NCBI GenBank assembly: GCA_018896025.1 | Contig: JAHIND010000006.1 | Location: forward strand, 153,824-217,823 | Origin: Pseudomonadota bacterium | GTDB lineage: Bacteria > Desulfobacterota > Desulfarculia > Desulfarculales > Desulfarculaceae | Length of the DNA stretch: 64,000 nt | Reading direction: 5' to 3' | Shown: positions 1 through 9,680 of the stretch, one piece after another | Position numbering within the stretch: the first letter of the stretch is position 1 | Layout: the number at the start of each line of letters is the position of its first letter | Program-made: the position numbers and the translations under genes | The notes under the pieces: model-generated | What the model saw: the letters and a program-made list of their open reading frames with translations, nothing else | The model's database searches: none | What the model was told of the DNA's origin: nothing

Positions 1-1
1 C

Positions 2-951
2 CACATGCGCCGCATGATGGGCCCGCCCCCGGATGGTCCTGATGGCCGGGGACTAGACGGTCGTGGACCCGGCTCCCCTCCCCCGAACCTGAAGCCGGGC
101 TACGTGCTGGTGCGCCTGTCCACCGCTTCCATCCATGCCGCCCAGGGCCGCGACCTTATCAGTTCGCTTATCCTGGCCGGGGTGGTGTTCTTCTCCACCG
201 GCGCCCTGGCCGCGACCATGTTTTTCTACGCCCGGCGGCGTCAGGGCGAGCTGGCCCGCCTGCGCGAGGAGGTGGCCGAAAACCAGCACCTGGCCGCCGT
301 GGGCCGTTTGGCCGGTTCGGTGGCCCACGAGGTGCGCAACCCCCTTTCCGCCGTGCGCGGCCTGGTGCAGTACCTGGCCAAGGGCCATGAGCCGGGCACC
401 CGCTCCTACCAGTGCGCCGAGACCGCAGTGGCCGAGGTGGACCGTTTGGAACGGGTGGTTTCCAGCCTGCTGGACTACACCCGCCCCCGTTCGCCGCGCC
501 TGATCTCCATGGATTTGCATGAGAGCATCGCCGGCACCCTGCGTCTTTTGGCCGACGAGCCCCGCTCCCAGGGAGTGGAGATCATCAGCCGCTTGGACCA
601 CGAACTGCCCCTGGTCAAAGCCGACCCGGACCAGGTTCGCCAGATAATGATGAACCTGATCATCAATGCCCTAGAGGCCAACAACGGCACGGGCCTGGTT
701 AGCGTTGCCGCCCACCAAAGCGGCCGCCTGGTGCAGGTGGAGGTGAGCGACCAAGGGCCCGGTCTGCCTCCCGGCAAGTCCGAGGAAATTTTCGACCCCT
801 TCTTCAGCACCAAGGAAAGGGGCAGCGGCCTGGGCCTGGCCATCGCCCGCCGGCTGGCCCGTGGCATGGGCGGCGAGTTGACCGCCGGATCGGCCGTGGA
901 GCATGGTGGAGCCAGATTCATCCTCACCCTCATCCCCGACGAGGCACACGC

Positions 952-955
<4 letters not shown>
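2..955 (+). CDS. Sensor histidine kinase, ZraS-like (5' end outside window)
   Basis: Membrane sensor kinase that would phosphorylate the activator encoded next. The frame is open to the left edge, so the N-terminal sensor region is missing. What remains is the end of an extracytoplasmic domain, one membrane helix (about residues 52-73 counted from the ATG at 5), an H-box (SVAHEVRNP, about residue 105) and an HATPase domain with the N-box (NLIINALEAN), DQGPGLP and GSGLGLAIARRL. The stop overlaps the next start as ATGA at 952-955, so the pair is translationally coupled. The architecture fits ZraS/AtoS-type kinases that pair with sigma-54 activators. The signal sensed cannot be told from this fragment. 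Confidence 0.9.
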
Positions 956-2310
<1,355 letters not shown>

Positions 2311-2335
2311 TCGCCCCGCCGCTCAGCCCCATCCC

Positions 2336-2363
2336 CCCCACTAAAATAGTTATTTTAGTGGGG
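2336..2363. terminator. Perfect 13-bp inverted repeat after the kinase/activator operon
   Basis: Two perfectly complementary 13-nt arms, CCCCACTAAAATA and TATTTTAGTGGGG, are separated by 2 nt. The repeat lies 26 nt after the activator stop. There is no long T-tract, so it could be a weak terminator or hairpin, or an operator for the gene at 2463. A TATAAT hexamer follows at 2376-2381, but I see no convincing -35 box. Confidence 0.5.
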
Positions 2364-2462
2364 CAACGGGATAATTATAATGCTTGTTTAAGGTGTTATG
2401 AGTGAATTAGGGTAAGATGACTCGTCTGGTGGCCGCCAACGCCGTTCAAGCCGAGGAGGGTC

Positions 2463-4547
2463 ATGAACTATCCCGAGCGAATTTTTTTCCTCGGCTTGCC
2501 GCCCAAACTGGAGCGGGAGGCCCGTAGCCGCCTATGCCCCAAGAACTCCGACCGGGTGCTTTTGTCCACCAGCGACCTGCTGGCAATCAAGGAAAACCTG
2601 CCCCAACAGCCCGACCTTTTGTTGCTGTACGCCGCCAAGCCTGAAGACGCCTCCCAAGCCCTGGCCATGCTGCAAAAGCAGAGCCCATATTTTCCCACCA
2701 TCATCATCGATCCCGACCCCAGCATGGAAAAGGCCATGGAACTGTTGCGGGAGGGCGCGGCCGATTACCTGGGGCTCAAACAACTGGACCGCCTGGAGGC
2801 GGCGGCGGTGATGGCGGTCAACCGCCGGATTTCCCGCACCCAGATGCTCTCGGCCAGCGAAAAGCGTTACCGCACCCTGGTGGAGACCATGAAGGACGGC
2901 CTGGTGGCCATCGACAACCAGCGCCGCATCACCTTCGTCAACCCGGCTCTGTGCTCCATGATGGGCTACAGCGAAGAGGAGTTGCTGGGACAAGGCATCC
3001 ATTTGTTTTTCGACAGCGCCAACCAGGCGTTGCTGGAAGAGCACCTGGTCAAGAGGCGCGAGGGGATATCCTCTTCTTACGACGTCGAGGTGATCACCAA
3101 GGCGGGCGACCATATACCCACTCTAATATCGGCATCGCCGCTCATAGATTCCGAAGGCCAGCCGTTGGGCTCCATGGCCATCTACACCGACCTGAGAGAG
3201 CTCAAGCGCATGGAAAGCGAAGTGCGCCAGGCGGCCAGCGAATGGCGCCAGTGCTTCGACGCCCTGGAAGACATGGTGGTGGTCATCAGCAACGACTGCA
3301 AGGTGCAGCGCTGCAACAAGGCCCTGAGCAAGTACCTGGGCCTTGGCTTCGATGAAATCGTGGGCCAGCCCTGCTACCGCATAATGCACGGGACAGACGC
3401 GCAGCCGGTGGCCTGCCCGCACAAACAGGTGGTGGCCACGGGCAAGGCCACCCTGGCGGACTATCTAGACCCCAAGACCGGCAGGCTCTTCTCCCTCACC
3501 GTGTCCCCCATTTCCTCGGGCGACGGCGTGGTCATGGCTTCGGTTCATCTATACCGCGACATCACCGAGCACCGGCGGCAGGAAAAGGAGCGCATGAAGC
3601 TGAGCCGCGCCATCACCGAAGGCCTGGAAGCCACCACCATGGCCCTTACCAACATGGTGGACAGCCGCGACCCCTACACCTCTGGCCACAGCCAACGGGT
3701 GGCCGAGCTGGCGGTGAAGGTGGCCACCCACATGGGCCTGAGCAGCGACGACCTGGAGGGGATCAAGTTCTGCGGCCTACTGCACGATATCGGCAAGGGA
3801 GCCATCCCCCTGGACATCCTCAACCGGCCCGGCAAGCTCACCGAACACGAGCACGGCATCATCCGCGAGCACCCCACCACCGCCTACCACATCCTGGAAA
3901 ACATCTCCTTCCCCTGGCCCGTGGCCCGGGTGGTCTACGAGCACCACGAGCGCCTGGACGGCTCGGGCTATCCCCAGGGTCTTACCGGGGAGCAGACCCA
4001 TCCCTGGGCCAAGCTTTTGGCGGTGTGCGACGTGGTGGAGGCCATGACCAGCCACCGCCCCTACCGCCCGGCCCACAGCATGCACGACGCCTTCACGGTG
4101 CTCAGGGAGGGGGCGGGCAGCCAGTATGACTCCGAGATAGTCAAGGCGGCCCTGGAGGCCCTGGGCAGCGACGACCGCCGGGTGACGGTGGTGGACGACG
4201 ACCAGGGGGTGCTCAGCGTCTACACCAGCTTTTTGAAGCGCGCCGGCATGGAAGTGTTCAGTTACAACGATCCCAAGCTGGCCCTGGAGGCCTACGAGCA
4301 AAACCCCACGCCTACTCTGTTGACGGACCTGAAGATGCCGGGGCTCAGCGGCCTGGACGTGCTCAAGGCGGTCAAGAAGATAAAGCCCAACGCCGAGGTC
4401 ATCGTGGTCACCGGCCACGGGGACAAGGAAAGCGTGGTGGCGGCCATGCGCATGGGCGCTTCGGACTATCTGGAAAAACCGGTGCAGATGGCCGAGCTGC
4501 AACAGGCGGTGGAACGGGCCCGGCGGCGCTACAGCAAGGGCAGTTAG
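2463..4547 (+). CDS. PAS-PAS-HD-GYP-receiver protein, putative c-di-GMP phosphodiesterase
   Basis: A 694-residue cytoplasmic signalling protein. Residues 1-125 have a receiver-like fold, but the phospho-acceptor position reads LLLLYAAKP, with Tyr instead of Asp, so this is a pseudo-receiver. Two PAS domains follow (about 135-255 and 260-380). The HD-GYP domain (about 390-570) keeps HDIGK and HHERLDGSGYP, the metal-site and GYP motifs of c-di-GMP phosphodiesterases. A C-terminal receiver (about 575-690) has TVVDDD, LLTDLKMPG and LEKPV and looks functional. A GAGGAGG Shine-Dalgarno sits just upstream of the ATG. The stop overlaps the stop of the convergent gene by 2 nt. The sensed signals are unknown. 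Confidence 0.92.
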   Translation: MNYPERIFFLGLPPKLEREARSRLCPKNSDRVLLSTSDLLAIKENLPQQPDLLLLYAAKPEDASQALAMLQKQSPYFPTIIIDPDPSMEKAMELLREGAADYLGLKQLDRLEAAAVMAVNRRISRTQMLSASEKRYRTLVETMKDGLVAIDNQRRITFVNPALCSMMGYSEEELLGQGIHLFFDSANQALLEEHLVKRREGISSSYDVEVITKAGDHIPTLISASPLIDSEGQPLGSMAIYTDLRELKRMESEVRQAASEWRQCFDALEDMVVVISNDCKVQRCNKALSKYLGLGFDEIVGQPCYRIMHGTDAQPVACPHKQVVATGKATLADYLDPKTGRLFSLTVSPISSGDGVVMASVHLYRDITEHRRQEKERMKLSRAITEGLEATTMALTNMVDSRDPYTSGHSQRVAELAVKVATHMGLSSDDLEGIKFCGLLHDIGKGAIPLDILNRPGKLTEHEHGIIREHPTTAYHILENISFPWPVARVVYEHHERLDGSGYPQGLTGEQTHPWAKLLAVCDVVEAMTSHRPYRPAHSMHDAFTVLREGAGSQYDSEIVKAALEALGSDDRRVTVVDDDQGVLSVYTSFLKRAGMEVFSYNDPKLALEAYEQNPTPTLLTDLKMPGLSGLDVLKAVKKIKPNAEVIVVTGHGDKESVVAAMRMGASDYLEKPVQMAELQQAVERARRRYSKGS

Positions 4548-7375
4548 ACGAACAAATCCATTTGCCAGGCCCTTCGGCGGCTCACCACCCTCTCCCGCCG
4601 CAAGGCCCCGGCGGGGATCTCCCCCACCAGAGGCGAGGCCTCTCTAGGGCCACCCACCCCGAACAGGCTGCGGGCCTTGGCCCGGCTGAGGAACAGACTC
4701 TGCTTGGCCCTGGTCATGGCCACGTAAAGTAGGCGGCGCTCCTCACCCATGTCCGAGGGCTCGCCCCCGGGCGGCTGGTAGGGCAGCAGGCCCTCCTCCA
4801 CCCCCACCACGAATACGGCGGCGAACTCCAGGCCCTTGGCTGCGTGCAAGGTCAAGAGGCTCACCCGCTGGGCCTTGAAGTCCAGGGGATCGGTCTCGCC
4901 CAGGGGCTCCTGGCCAGCCACCTGAAAGGGCACCCCGGCCTGGGCCAGGGCCTGGGCCAGGGGCGCGGCCTGGGCGTGCAGGCGGTATAGCACCGCTATG
5001 TCCCGTGGAGCCAGTTCACCCGCGTCGCTCCGCTCCACCTGGCGCGAATCCAGCCCGCCGGTAAGCTCCACTATCTTGGCCGCCACCCAGGCCGCCTCGG
5101 CCTTGGGGCTGGGTAGCTCGGCCCACACCGGCTTGACTCCTTGCCCAGCCTGGGCGCTGAGGGCCAAACGGCCTGGGTCGGGGTCCGCGGTCAACAGACC
5201 CTGGGCCGCCTCCAGGATGGCCCCGTGGTTGCGGTAGTTGCGGGTGAGACCTATCTCGCGCGCGCCGGAAAAATCCTGGGCGAAACGCAAAAAGCCCTCG
5301 CGGGTGGCCCCCCGGAAGCCGTAGATGGCCTGGTCCGGGTCGCCGATGGCGGTGAGCGAGGCTCCCCCGGCCAGCAGATGCGTGAGCAGGCTCACCTGGG
5401 CCGGATTGCTGTCCTGGTACTCGTCCACCAGCACATGATCGAAACGCCCGCCCCAGGCCTGGGCCAGGGCCGGGTCCTCCTCCAGGGCCAACACCGCCCG
5501 GCGCACCAGGTCGTCCAGGTCCAGGGCCCCGCGCTGGGCAAGGGCGTTCTCGTAGGCCTGCCACAGGGGGGCCAACTCGGGGCTTGGCTGAGGATGCACC
5601 TGCTGCTTGAGGCGGGTCAGGGCCAGCTCGGCCTGGCCGGGGCGCAGGCCAAGACCGGCGGCAAACTCCTTGATGATGGCGGAGCGCTCGTCTTCGCCCA
5701 GGATCAAGAGGTCGCCGCCCAGGGCCTGGGAAATTATTTCGCGGCCCAAGGCATGGAAGGTGCTCACCTTGACCAGGGCAGCGGCGGGGTTCTCCTCGGC
5801 CAGGCGCGAGGCCATCTCCCCGGCGGCCTTGCGGGTGAAGGTGATCATAAGCACTCGGCCCGGAGCCGCGCCCTCTTCCACCAATCCCACGGCCCGCTGC
5901 ACCAATACCCTGGTCTTGCCCGCGCCGGGGCCGGCCCGCACGATGAGCGGCGCGCCCCGGTGAGCCACAGCCTCTTGTTGTTCGGGGTTCAACTTGTCCA
6001 CCGCCGCCTGGGACAGGGACAGCAGCGGCGGGGTGGGTTCGGGCTTATTCAGAGCTTTTTTTTTAAGCTTGCGCTGGGCCGCCGGGGCGTCGCGCCACAG
6101 GCGGCCCTGGCCCTTGAGCTGCTCGCGCTCCTGGGGGTTGAACAGCTTGACCACCCCGAACTGGCCGTCAAAGCCGCCCTCCAGCACCACCTCGCCGGAG
6201 CGCATGCGCCGCACCGCCTCGGACAGCACCGGCCCGCCCACCCGCTCCAACTCTTCCAGAGGGGCCTGGCGCAGGATGAAAAGCTCGGGCCCCAGGTCGG
6301 CCAGCAATTGTTCCACCGCCTGCACCACGCCCTTGGTGGCCGGGCCCCGCTGCATCACCTCGCCCACCACCTCGCTCAGGGGCACTATGGACTCGAAGGA
6401 CGGCGCGTCCGTGGGGCGGTGCCCCTCGGGGCGGTCGGCCAGATCCTCCACCCGGCTGAGCACCCCCACGGTCAGCGGCTTGCCGCACACCGGGCAGAGC
6501 CCGCCCAGCCCGCGGGTCTCGCCGGGCTCCAGGCACACTCCGCATTTGCGGTGGCCGTCCAGGTGGTACTTGCCCTCGTGGGGGAAAAACTCCAGGGTGC
6601 CGGCCAGGCCCTGGCCGTCCGGAGTGTTGATGGCCTGGGCAATGGCGGGATAGGTGGGCTCGCAGTCCAGGAGGTTGGCCTCCCGGGCCAACTTGGAGGG
6701 GCTGTGGGCGTCGGAGTTGCTTATCAGCTTGTAGCGATCCAGGGCGCTGATGCGCCAGTTCATGGGCGGGTCAGAGGACAGCCCGGTCTCCAGGGCGTGG
6801 ATGTGCCCGCTCAGGTCGTCGAAGCACTCCTCCAGGGCGTCGAAGCCGCTCTTGGAGCCGAACAGGCTGAACCAGGGGGTCCACACGTGGGCGGGGATGA
6901 AGATGACGTCCGGGGCCTCGTCCAGGCACAGCTCCAACAGGTCGCGGGTGTCCAGTCCCAGGATGGGCCGCCCGTCGCTGGTGATGTTGCCCAGGCGGTC
7001 CAAGCGGTTGTTGATGCGCCGGGCGGCCGCGAAGTCGGGCACCAGGATCAGGGAGTGGACCTTGCGGGTCACCCCGTGGCGCTTGTAGATGGTGCTGATT
7101 TCGCCGGAAAGCAGGAAACGCACCGGGGCGCGGCAGGGGCCGGGCACCTCGCTTCCCAGGGGGGCGGCCAACTCGGGACGCAGCTCGTAGGCCCCGTCGC
7201 CGGTGGCCACCAGCTTTTCCTCCAACTCGTCCAGCCAGGCGGGATGGGTGAAGTCGCCGGTGCCCAACAGCCCGATGCCCTTGCGCTGGGCCGCGCTCCA
7301 AAGATTCTCGGGGTTCAGGCTCTTGGCCGTGGCCCGGGAATAGCGCGAATGTATGTGCAGATCGGCGATCAACAT
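4544..7375 (-). CDS. Endonuclease Q-like (PHP) / UvrD-type helicase fusion
   Basis: A 943-residue DNA repair fusion. Residues 1-about 425 resemble the EndoQ/TIGR00375 family: a PHP metal-site start (ADLHIHSRYSRA) and a four-Cys zinc ribbon near 277-300 (CGVC...CPVC). Characterised EndoQ proteins nick DNA 5' of deaminated bases. Residues about 455-943 are a superfamily 1 helicase with Walker A GPGAGKT (about 483), DEYQD (about 651), GDPDQAIYGFRG and YVAMTRAK (about 884). The helicase part is short: the region of about 100 or more residues forming subdomain 2B in UvrD/PcrA is absent between the GVPFQVAG and VSLLTLHAAKGLEF stretches. The last residues, QMDLF-V, match the bacterial beta-clamp-binding pentapeptide. 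It is transcribed divergently from the gene at 7601. The coupled function is inferred. Confidence 0.88.
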   Translation of the reverse strand: MLIADLHIHSRYSRATAKSLNPENLWSAAQRKGIGLLGTGDFTHPAWLDELEEKLVATGDGAYELRPELAAPLGSEVPGPCRAPVRFLLSGEISTIYKRHGVTRKVHSLILVPDFAAARRINNRLDRLGNITSDGRPILGLDTRDLLELCLDEAPDVIFIPAHVWTPWFSLFGSKSGFDALEECFDDLSGHIHALETGLSSDPPMNWRISALDRYKLISNSDAHSPSKLAREANLLDCEPTYPAIAQAINTPDGQGLAGTLEFFPHEGKYHLDGHRKCGVCLEPGETRGLGGLCPVCGKPLTVGVLSRVEDLADRPEGHRPTDAPSFESIVPLSEVVGEVMQRGPATKGVVQAVEQLLADLGPELFILRQAPLEELERVGGPVLSEAVRRMRSGEVVLEGGFDGQFGVVKLFNPQEREQLKGQGRLWRDAPAAQRKLKKKALNKPEPTPPLLSLSQAAVDKLNPEQQEAVAHRGAPLIVRAGPGAGKTRVLVQRAVGLVEEGAAPGRVLMITFTRKAAGEMASRLAEENPAAALVKVSTFHALGREIISQALGGDLLILGEDERSAIIKEFAAGLGLRPGQAELALTRLKQQVHPQPSPELAPLWQAYENALAQRGALDLDDLVRRAVLALEEDPALAQAWGGRFDHVLVDEYQDSNPAQVSLLTHLLAGGASLTAIGDPDQAIYGFRGATREGFLRFAQDFSGAREIGLTRNYRNHGAILEAAQGLLTADPDPGRLALSAQAGQGVKPVWAELPSPKAEAAWVAAKIVELTGGLDSRQVERSDAGELAPRDIAVLYRLHAQAAPLAQALAQAGVPFQVAGQEPLGETDPLDFKAQRVSLLTLHAAKGLEFAAVFVVGVEEGLLPYQPPGGEPSDMGEERRLLYVAMTRAKQSLFLSRAKARSLFGVGGPREASPLVGEIPAGALRRERVVSRRRAWQMDLFV

Positions 7376-7467
7376 GGCTCAAAAGGCTAACGCGGCCGGG
7401 CTCGGGAAGCAAGAAATCAATTGCTTTGCGCTCTTTGCAGTTTTTTAGTGACTAATTTGCAGTCCGC

Positions 7468-7496
7468 TTGTGTCGAATTCCGGTCAGTGTTAAGAT
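7468..7496 (+). promoter_or_regulatory. Candidate sigma-70 promoter with overlapping TGTC-type operator
   Basis: TTGTGT at 7468-7473 and TAAGAT at 7491-7496 are 17 nt apart. A 16-nt element, TGTCGAATTCCGGTCA (7471-7486), overlaps the spacer and resembles the TGTC-N8-GACA palindromes at 12684 and 12781, matching the reverse complement of the first at 14 of 16 bases. It may let the sigma-54 activator at 7601 control its own gene. This rests on pattern matching only. Confidence 0.4.
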
Positions 7497-7600
7497 GCGA
7501 CAGTTAACCGGGAGCGAACCATGGCCTCATCGCGGCAAAATATCCCCACATTTTCCAACGGCTCGGGCCCTTGCCTGCCGCCCTGCCCTGGGGAGGCCTC

Positions 7601-9055
7601 ATGACCGACGCGCCCCTGCCACGGGTAAAACCCCACGCCAGGGTGCTGGTGGTGGAGGACGACGCCGACTCAGCCCTGCTCTTCGCCGCCCTCATGGAGT
7701 CCGAGGGACACGAGGCGGTGAAGGCGGCCAGCGGCGAGGAAGCCCTGGAGCGCCTGGCCGAGGACAGCGACTTCGATCTGGTGCTCCTGGATCTGGTGCT
7801 GCCCGGCGTGGGCGGCTGGGAGGTGCTGGAGCACCTCAAGACCGACGGCAAGCTGCGCTACGTGCCGGTGGTGGTGCTTTCGGCCCTGGACGACAAGGCC
7901 ACCACCATCAAGGCCCTGGAGCTGGGGGCCGAGGATTTCCTCACCAAGCCGGTGGACGTGGAGCGCATGCTTTCCAGGGTGCGGGTGATGCTCAGGATCC
8001 GCAGCCTGTATGAGGACCTCATCCACGAGCGCTCCGGCCGCCAGCACGCTCAGCGCAGCCTGGCCATGCGCCGCTACCTCAGCCAAGTCATGGGCGGCTC
8101 CAACCAGGTGCAGGAGTTGGCCGACGTTTTGGAAAACGTGGTGGACACCGACGCCACGGTGCTCCTGGAGGGCGAGAGCGGCACCGGCAAGGGCCTGCTG
8201 GCCGAAACGGTGCACCGCTTTTCCCGGCGCAACACCGGCCCCATGGTGGTGGTCAACTGCTCGGCCTATCCCGAGACCCTGCTCAGCTCCGAACTGTTCG
8301 GCCACGAAAAAGGCGCCTTCACCGGGGCCATCCGCCGCAAGCCGGGGCGCTTCGAGCTGGCCCACGGCGGCACCATCTTCCTGGACGAGATCGCCGAGAT
8401 CAGCCCCCTGACCCAGCTCACTCTGCTCCGAGTCATCCAGGACCGCCAGTTCGAGCGGGTGGGCGGCGAGAGGACCATCACCGCGGACGTGCGCCTCTTG
8501 GCCGCCACCAACAAGCCCCTGGCCGGCATGGTGGAAAGGGGCCTGTTCCGCGAGGATCTTTTCTACCGCCTCAACGTGGTGCGCCTGGAGGTGCCCTCCC
8601 TGCGCGAGCGGCCCGAGGACATCCCTTTCCTGGCCAACAGCTTTTTGATCGCCCAGGCCGAAGGCCTCAACAAGACCATCTACGGCTTCGAGCGCGAGGC
8701 CCTGGCCCGGCTCATGTCCTACTCCTGGCCGGGCAACGTGCGCGAGCTGAAGAACGTGGTGGAGCACGCGGCGCTCATGTGCCGAAACGACGTGATTTGC
8801 CTGGCCAACCTGCCCTCGCGCCTGGCCGGGGACAAGGCCCTGGGCTCCGGCGGCGGCGCGGCCGCGCCGGTGGGACGGTTGTGGGACAACGAGCGGGAGA
8901 TCATCGCCCACACCCTGGAGCAGGTGGGCTGGAACAAATACCGGGCGGCCCAGGTGTTGGGCATCGCCCGCTCCACCCTCTACGGCAAGATAAAAAAGCA
9001 CGGCCTCACTCCCCCGGAGGGAAGCGAGGCCCAGGCAAGCCAGCCGGAATCCTAG
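7601..9055 (+). CDS. Sigma-54-dependent response regulator, NtrC family
   Basis: A second NtrC-type activator, about 484 residues from the ATG at 7601, chosen because GGGAGG lies 4 nt upstream; an in-frame TTG at 7571 is a poorer start. The receiver domain has VVEDDAD, phospho-acceptor about D64 in LVLLDLVLPG, and LTKPVD. The AAA+ domain has GESGTGKG, an intact GAFTGA loop and GTIFLDEIAE. A Fis-type HTH ends the protein (RAAQVLGIARSTLYGKIKK). No kinase gene is adjacent. A TGTC-like operator lies in its promoter region, and similar palindromes occur upstream of the sigma-54-type promoters near 12.6-12.95 kb, so it is a good candidate regulator of those. Its stop overlaps the convergent stop at 9052. 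Confidence 0.93.
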   Translation: MTDAPLPRVKPHARVLVVEDDADSALLFAALMESEGHEAVKAASGEEALERLAEDSDFDLVLLDLVLPGVGGWEVLEHLKTDGKLRYVPVVVLSALDDKATTIKALELGAEDFLTKPVDVERMLSRVRVMLRIRSLYEDLIHERSGRQHAQRSLAMRRYLSQVMGGSNQVQELADVLENVVDTDATVLLEGESGTGKGLLAETVHRFSRRNTGPMVVVNCSAYPETLLSSELFGHEKGAFTGAIRRKPGRFELAHGGTIFLDEIAEISPLTQLTLLRVIQDRQFERVGGERTITADVRLLAATNKPLAGMVERGLFREDLFYRLNVVRLEVPSLRERPEDIPFLANSFLIAQAEGLNKTIYGFEREALARLMSYSWPGNVRELKNVVEHAALMCRNDVICLANLPSRLAGDKALGSGGGAAAPVGRLWDNEREIIAHTLEQVGWNKYRAAQVLGIARSTLYGKIKKHGLTPPEGSEAQASQPES

Positions 9056-9612
9056 GTCGCTTTGCGCAGGCTCAACTCCTGGGCCGCCCCCTCGGGCGCG
9101 GGCACCTGGAACACGTTGAGGGTGAGCGCCACCAGGCAGTAGTAGCCCACGATGCCGGTGAGCTCCACCATGCCCTGCTCCCCCAACAACTCCAAGCAAC
9201 GGCCATAGGTGGCATCATCCACCGAGGTCTGCTCCAGGGCCTGGCGGCAGAAGGCGTACACCGCCGCCTCGTCAGCGGCTTCGAACTCAGGCTCGATCTT
9301 GTAGTTGATGCTGGTGATGACCTCCGGGTCCAGGCCCGCCTGGCGGGCGAAGGGCTCGTGAATGGCCCACTCAGCCGCGCAGTTCCAATGGCGCGATCCC
9401 ACTAGGATGGCCAACTCTGACAAGCGGCGCTCCAGGGTGCTGTGCAGGCGGAGCTGCTCCCCCAGGCGCGAGGCCCAGCGGGCCATCTCCGGGGCCCGCA
9501 GCCACACGTTGAAGGGCCCGGCCGGGCTGGGGCGGCCCGAAACCACCTCCTGCCATATCTCGGCCTGCTGAGGGGTCATCTGCTCCGGGGCTAGTTCTTC
9601 TATCCTGGCCAT
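9052..9612 (-). CDS. Carboxymuconolactone decarboxylase (CMD/AhpD-fold) family protein
   Basis: A 186-residue helical CMD-family protein with the pattern ILVGSRHWNCAAEWAIHEP. The family's EWxxH signature is present. The second Cys of an AhpD-type CxxC is replaced (NCAAEW), so thiol peroxidase activity of the AhpD kind is unlikely. Relatives include peroxidase-related and decarboxylase-like enzymes of unknown substrate. The start is the ATG at 9612, just after the terminator hairpin of the upstream protease gene. It may have its own promoter or be fed by read-through. Confidence 0.8.
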   Translation of the reverse strand: MARIEELAPEQMTPQQAEIWQEVVSGRPSPAGPFNVWLRAPEMARWASRLGEQLRLHSTLERRLSELAILVGSRHWNCAAEWAIHEPFARQAGLDPEVITSINYKIEPEFEAADEAAVYAFCRQALEQTSVDDATYGRCLELLGEQGMVELTGIVGYYCLVALTLNVFQVPAPEGAAQELSLRKAT

Positions 9613-9640
9613 TAGCCAAAACTCCCGCGCCAAGGGCGCA

Positions 9641-9674
9641 AAAAACGGCCCCCGGATTTCGTCTCCGGGGGCCG
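9641..9674 (-). terminator. Intrinsic terminator of the Lon-like protease gene
   Basis: On the minus strand an 11-bp GC-rich stem (arms 9646-9656 and 9664-9674) is followed by five T residues (9645-9641), directly after the stop at 9681. It separates the protease gene from the CMD-family gene. Confidence 0.85.
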
Positions 9675-9680
9675 TGGGCT

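Noticed and set aside
5141..7390. A long plus-strand open frame of about 750 codons opposite the EndoQ-helicase fusion
   Set aside because: It is antisense to a gene with clear motifs and has the low-complexity, Gly/Gln/His/Leu-rich composition of a GC-rich shadow frame.
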